Of a stretch of 64,000 bases of DNA, positions 62,793 to 64,000 are shown piece by piece. The position numbers were made by a program, and so were the translations under genes. The notes below the pieces were generated by a model. That model was not told where the DNA came from. It saw only the letters and a list, made by a program, of their open reading frames with translations, and searched no databases. The stretch comes from Saccharibacillus brassicae (lineage in GTDB: Bacteria > Bacillota > Bacilli > Paenibacillales > Paenibacillaceae): assembly GCF_006542275.1 (NCBI RefSeq), contig NZ_CP041217.1, forward strand, positions 1,411,501 to 1,475,500, given 5' to 3'. Positions within the stretch are counted from its first letter, which is position 1. Each line of letters opens with the position of its first letter.

Positions 62793-64000
62793 CTATCGCG
62801 GCAAACGGAAAACGAAATACGCGTACGGGGCGATCTCCGCCCGGCCTGCCGACAGTTGGCTCGCCCGCTGTTCGTCCGAGCAGACGACGCACTCCGCTTC
62901 CGCGAGATGCGCCCGCAGCTCGCTTGGCAGTTCGAGTCCGGTCGGCGTTTTGGAAAAGTTGAGCACGACCAGCCAGCGTTCCTGCGCGTCTTCCCGCACG
63001 TAGGCGTAAATATGCTCGTCTTCTTCCAGCACCGGCTCGTACGTGCCGAGCGTCAGCACCGGATGGTCGCGGCGCAGCCGGATCATCTTGCGGTACAAGT
63101 TGAGCACCGACTGCGGATCTTCTTCCTGCTGCCGCACATTGATCTTCGCCTTGTTCGGATTGATCCGCTGCCACGGACGGCCCGCCGTGAATCCGGCGCC
63201 GTCTTCGTCCGTCCACTGCATCGGAGTCCGGCTGTGGTCGCGGTTTTTGCGCAGCACCCGTCCGAGGATCGTCTCCGGGTCTTCGCCGCGTTCTTCGACC
63301 ATCAGCTTGTAATAGGCCAGCGCCTGCTGTTCCTTGATATCGTCGATGGTGTTAAAAAAGTGCGCGTTCGTCATGCCCAGCTCTTCGCCCTGCAGCAGGT
63401 TCGGCGTGCCGCGCAGCGTCATCAGGAACACCGACAGCATCTTGGCCGACTCTTCCCGATGCTCCTTGTCGTCGCCGAGGTACGATACCATCCGCACATG
63501 GTCGTGGTTGCTGAGATACAGGCCGATCCAGGCGTCGGGATGCAGGTCCTTGAGCCATTTGCGCATGATCTGTTTCATATGGCTCAGCTTCCACGGCTTG
63601 GACTGCCACATGTCTTCGGCTTCGTCGCAAATTTTGGACGCTTCGATCATGAGAATCAAATCGAGTTCGCCGCGTTCGGGAAGGGTGAAGTCTTCGACGT
63701 CTTCGAGCTCCACCTGCGACGCTTCTCCCATCGTGAACACCGGATACCGGGAAAATGCTTTGTCGCGCATTTCGCGCAGATATTCGTGGATGCGCGGTCC
63801 GTTTTTGTAAAAAGGTTCGCCGCTGCCCTGAATACGCTGCGTGTCTTCGGTATCGGGGAAGCTCATGTCTTTGGACAGCACGTTCGCCGTATCGACCCGG
63901 AATCCGTCCACGCCTTTTTCCAGCCAAAAGTCCATCGCTTCGCAAATTTCCTGACGCACCTTCGGATTTTCCCAATTCAGGTCCGGCTGATGCCACGCGT
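62793..64000 (-). CDS. GH13 alpha-glucosidase (oligo-1,6-glucosidase type), 3' part
   Basis: Partial gene; 401 residues are visible and the 5' end lies beyond the window. GH13 barrel motifs: nucleophile Asp in GFRVDTANVLSKD, acid/base Glu in FTMGEAS, transition-state Asp in LSNHDHVR, followed by the GMTNAHFFNTIDDIKEQQALAYY region of the oligo-1,6-glucosidase/MalL group. The C-terminal beta-sheet domain is complete. It hydrolyses isomaltose-, maltose- or sucrose-like oligosaccharides in the cytoplasm. Reading is continuous to the window edge (WHQPDLNWENPKVRQ), so no start is assigned. Confidence 0.93.
   Translation of the reverse strand, partial: AWHQPDLNWENPKVRQEICEAMDFWLEKGVDGFRVDTANVLSKDMSFPDTEDTQRIQGSGEPFYKNGPRIHEYLREMRDKAFSRYPVFTMGEASQVELEDVEDFTLPERGELDLILMIEASKICDEAEDMWQSKPWKLSHMKQIMRKWLKDLHPDAWIGLYLSNHDHVRMVSYLGDDKEHREESAKMLSVFLMTLRGTPNLLQGEELGMTNAHFFNTIDDIKEQQALAYYKLMVEERGEDPETILGRVLRKNRDHSRTPMQWTDEDGAGFTAGRPWQRINPNKAKINVRQQEEDPQSVLNLYRKMIRLRRDHPVLTLGTYEPVLEEDEHIYAYVREDAQERWLVVLNFSKTPTGLELPSELRAHLAEAECVVCSDEQRASQLSAGRAEIAPYAYFVFRLPR

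Overview
The window is high-GC (about 60%) Bacillota DNA and most resembles the Paenibacillaceae; I would guess Saccharibacillus or a close relative, but the genus is inference. Supporting signs are an S-layer-anchored subtilisin, a Bce-type peptide-resistance module, a cydABDC cluster, Fur-controlled siderophore uptake, many GNAT enzymes and strong AGGAGG-type ribosome binding sites with frequent TTG/GTG starts. About 47 protein genes are supported. I found no rRNA, tRNA or CRISPR array.

Layout. 1-1.8 kb: C-terminal part of an S8 protease with fibronectin and SLH domains. 1.9-6.6 kb: histidine kinase, response regulator and a fused ABC transporter, with 11-bp-phased operator repeats in front of the transporter. 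6.7-11.1 kb: formate/nitrite channel, MFS transporter, lipoprotein, AraC-type regulator. 11.3-14.7 kb: small-molecule modification cluster (three GNATs and an APH-like kinase). 15.4-18.7 kb: NAT/transglutaminase-like protein and an S9 peptidase. 19.3-22.1 kb: AT-rich two-gene island between inverted recombination-site-like sequences, next to a complete tyrosine recombinase. 22.5-28.6 kb: cydA-cydB-cydD-cydC with a Rex-like box. 28.8-39.7 kb: Na+/H+ antiporter, MocR regulator, EamA and CDF transporters, small proteins, GntR regulator with MFS exporter, GNAT, Rrf2 regulator. 39.9-46.7 kb: GNAT/kinase fusion, amidase, TetR, NmrA-like and NTF2-like proteins. 47-51.2 kb: GH2 glycosidase with a divergent ArsR-type regulator, then an exact 113-bp tandem array. 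51.4-54.7 kb: Btr-like AraC regulator and siderophore-binding lipoprotein, each behind a Fur-like box. 54.8-61 kb: unknown protein and a BceRS-BceAB operon. 61.2-64 kb: GH20 hexosaminidase and a partial GH13 alpha-glucosidase.

The most interesting locus is 19.3-22.1 kb. Two low-GC genes, a methyltransferase and a GNAT-like membrane protein, face each other. Each has its Shine-Dalgarno inside one of two 24-bp perfect inverted repeats. The recombinase-proximal repeat is part of a 12-7-12 palindrome shaped like a tyrosine-recombinase core site, and the matching 7-bp spacers are in inverted orientation, which predicts inversion of the segment. The palindrome would also hide the Shine-Dalgarno of whichever gene lies beside the recombinase, while the degenerate outer arm at the other end would leave it free. 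This suggests a phase switch with a built-in translational off state.

Other notable points are BIME-like intergenic repeats at two loci, in-frame tandem repeats inside regulators, and a rare GNAT-linker-kinase fusion.
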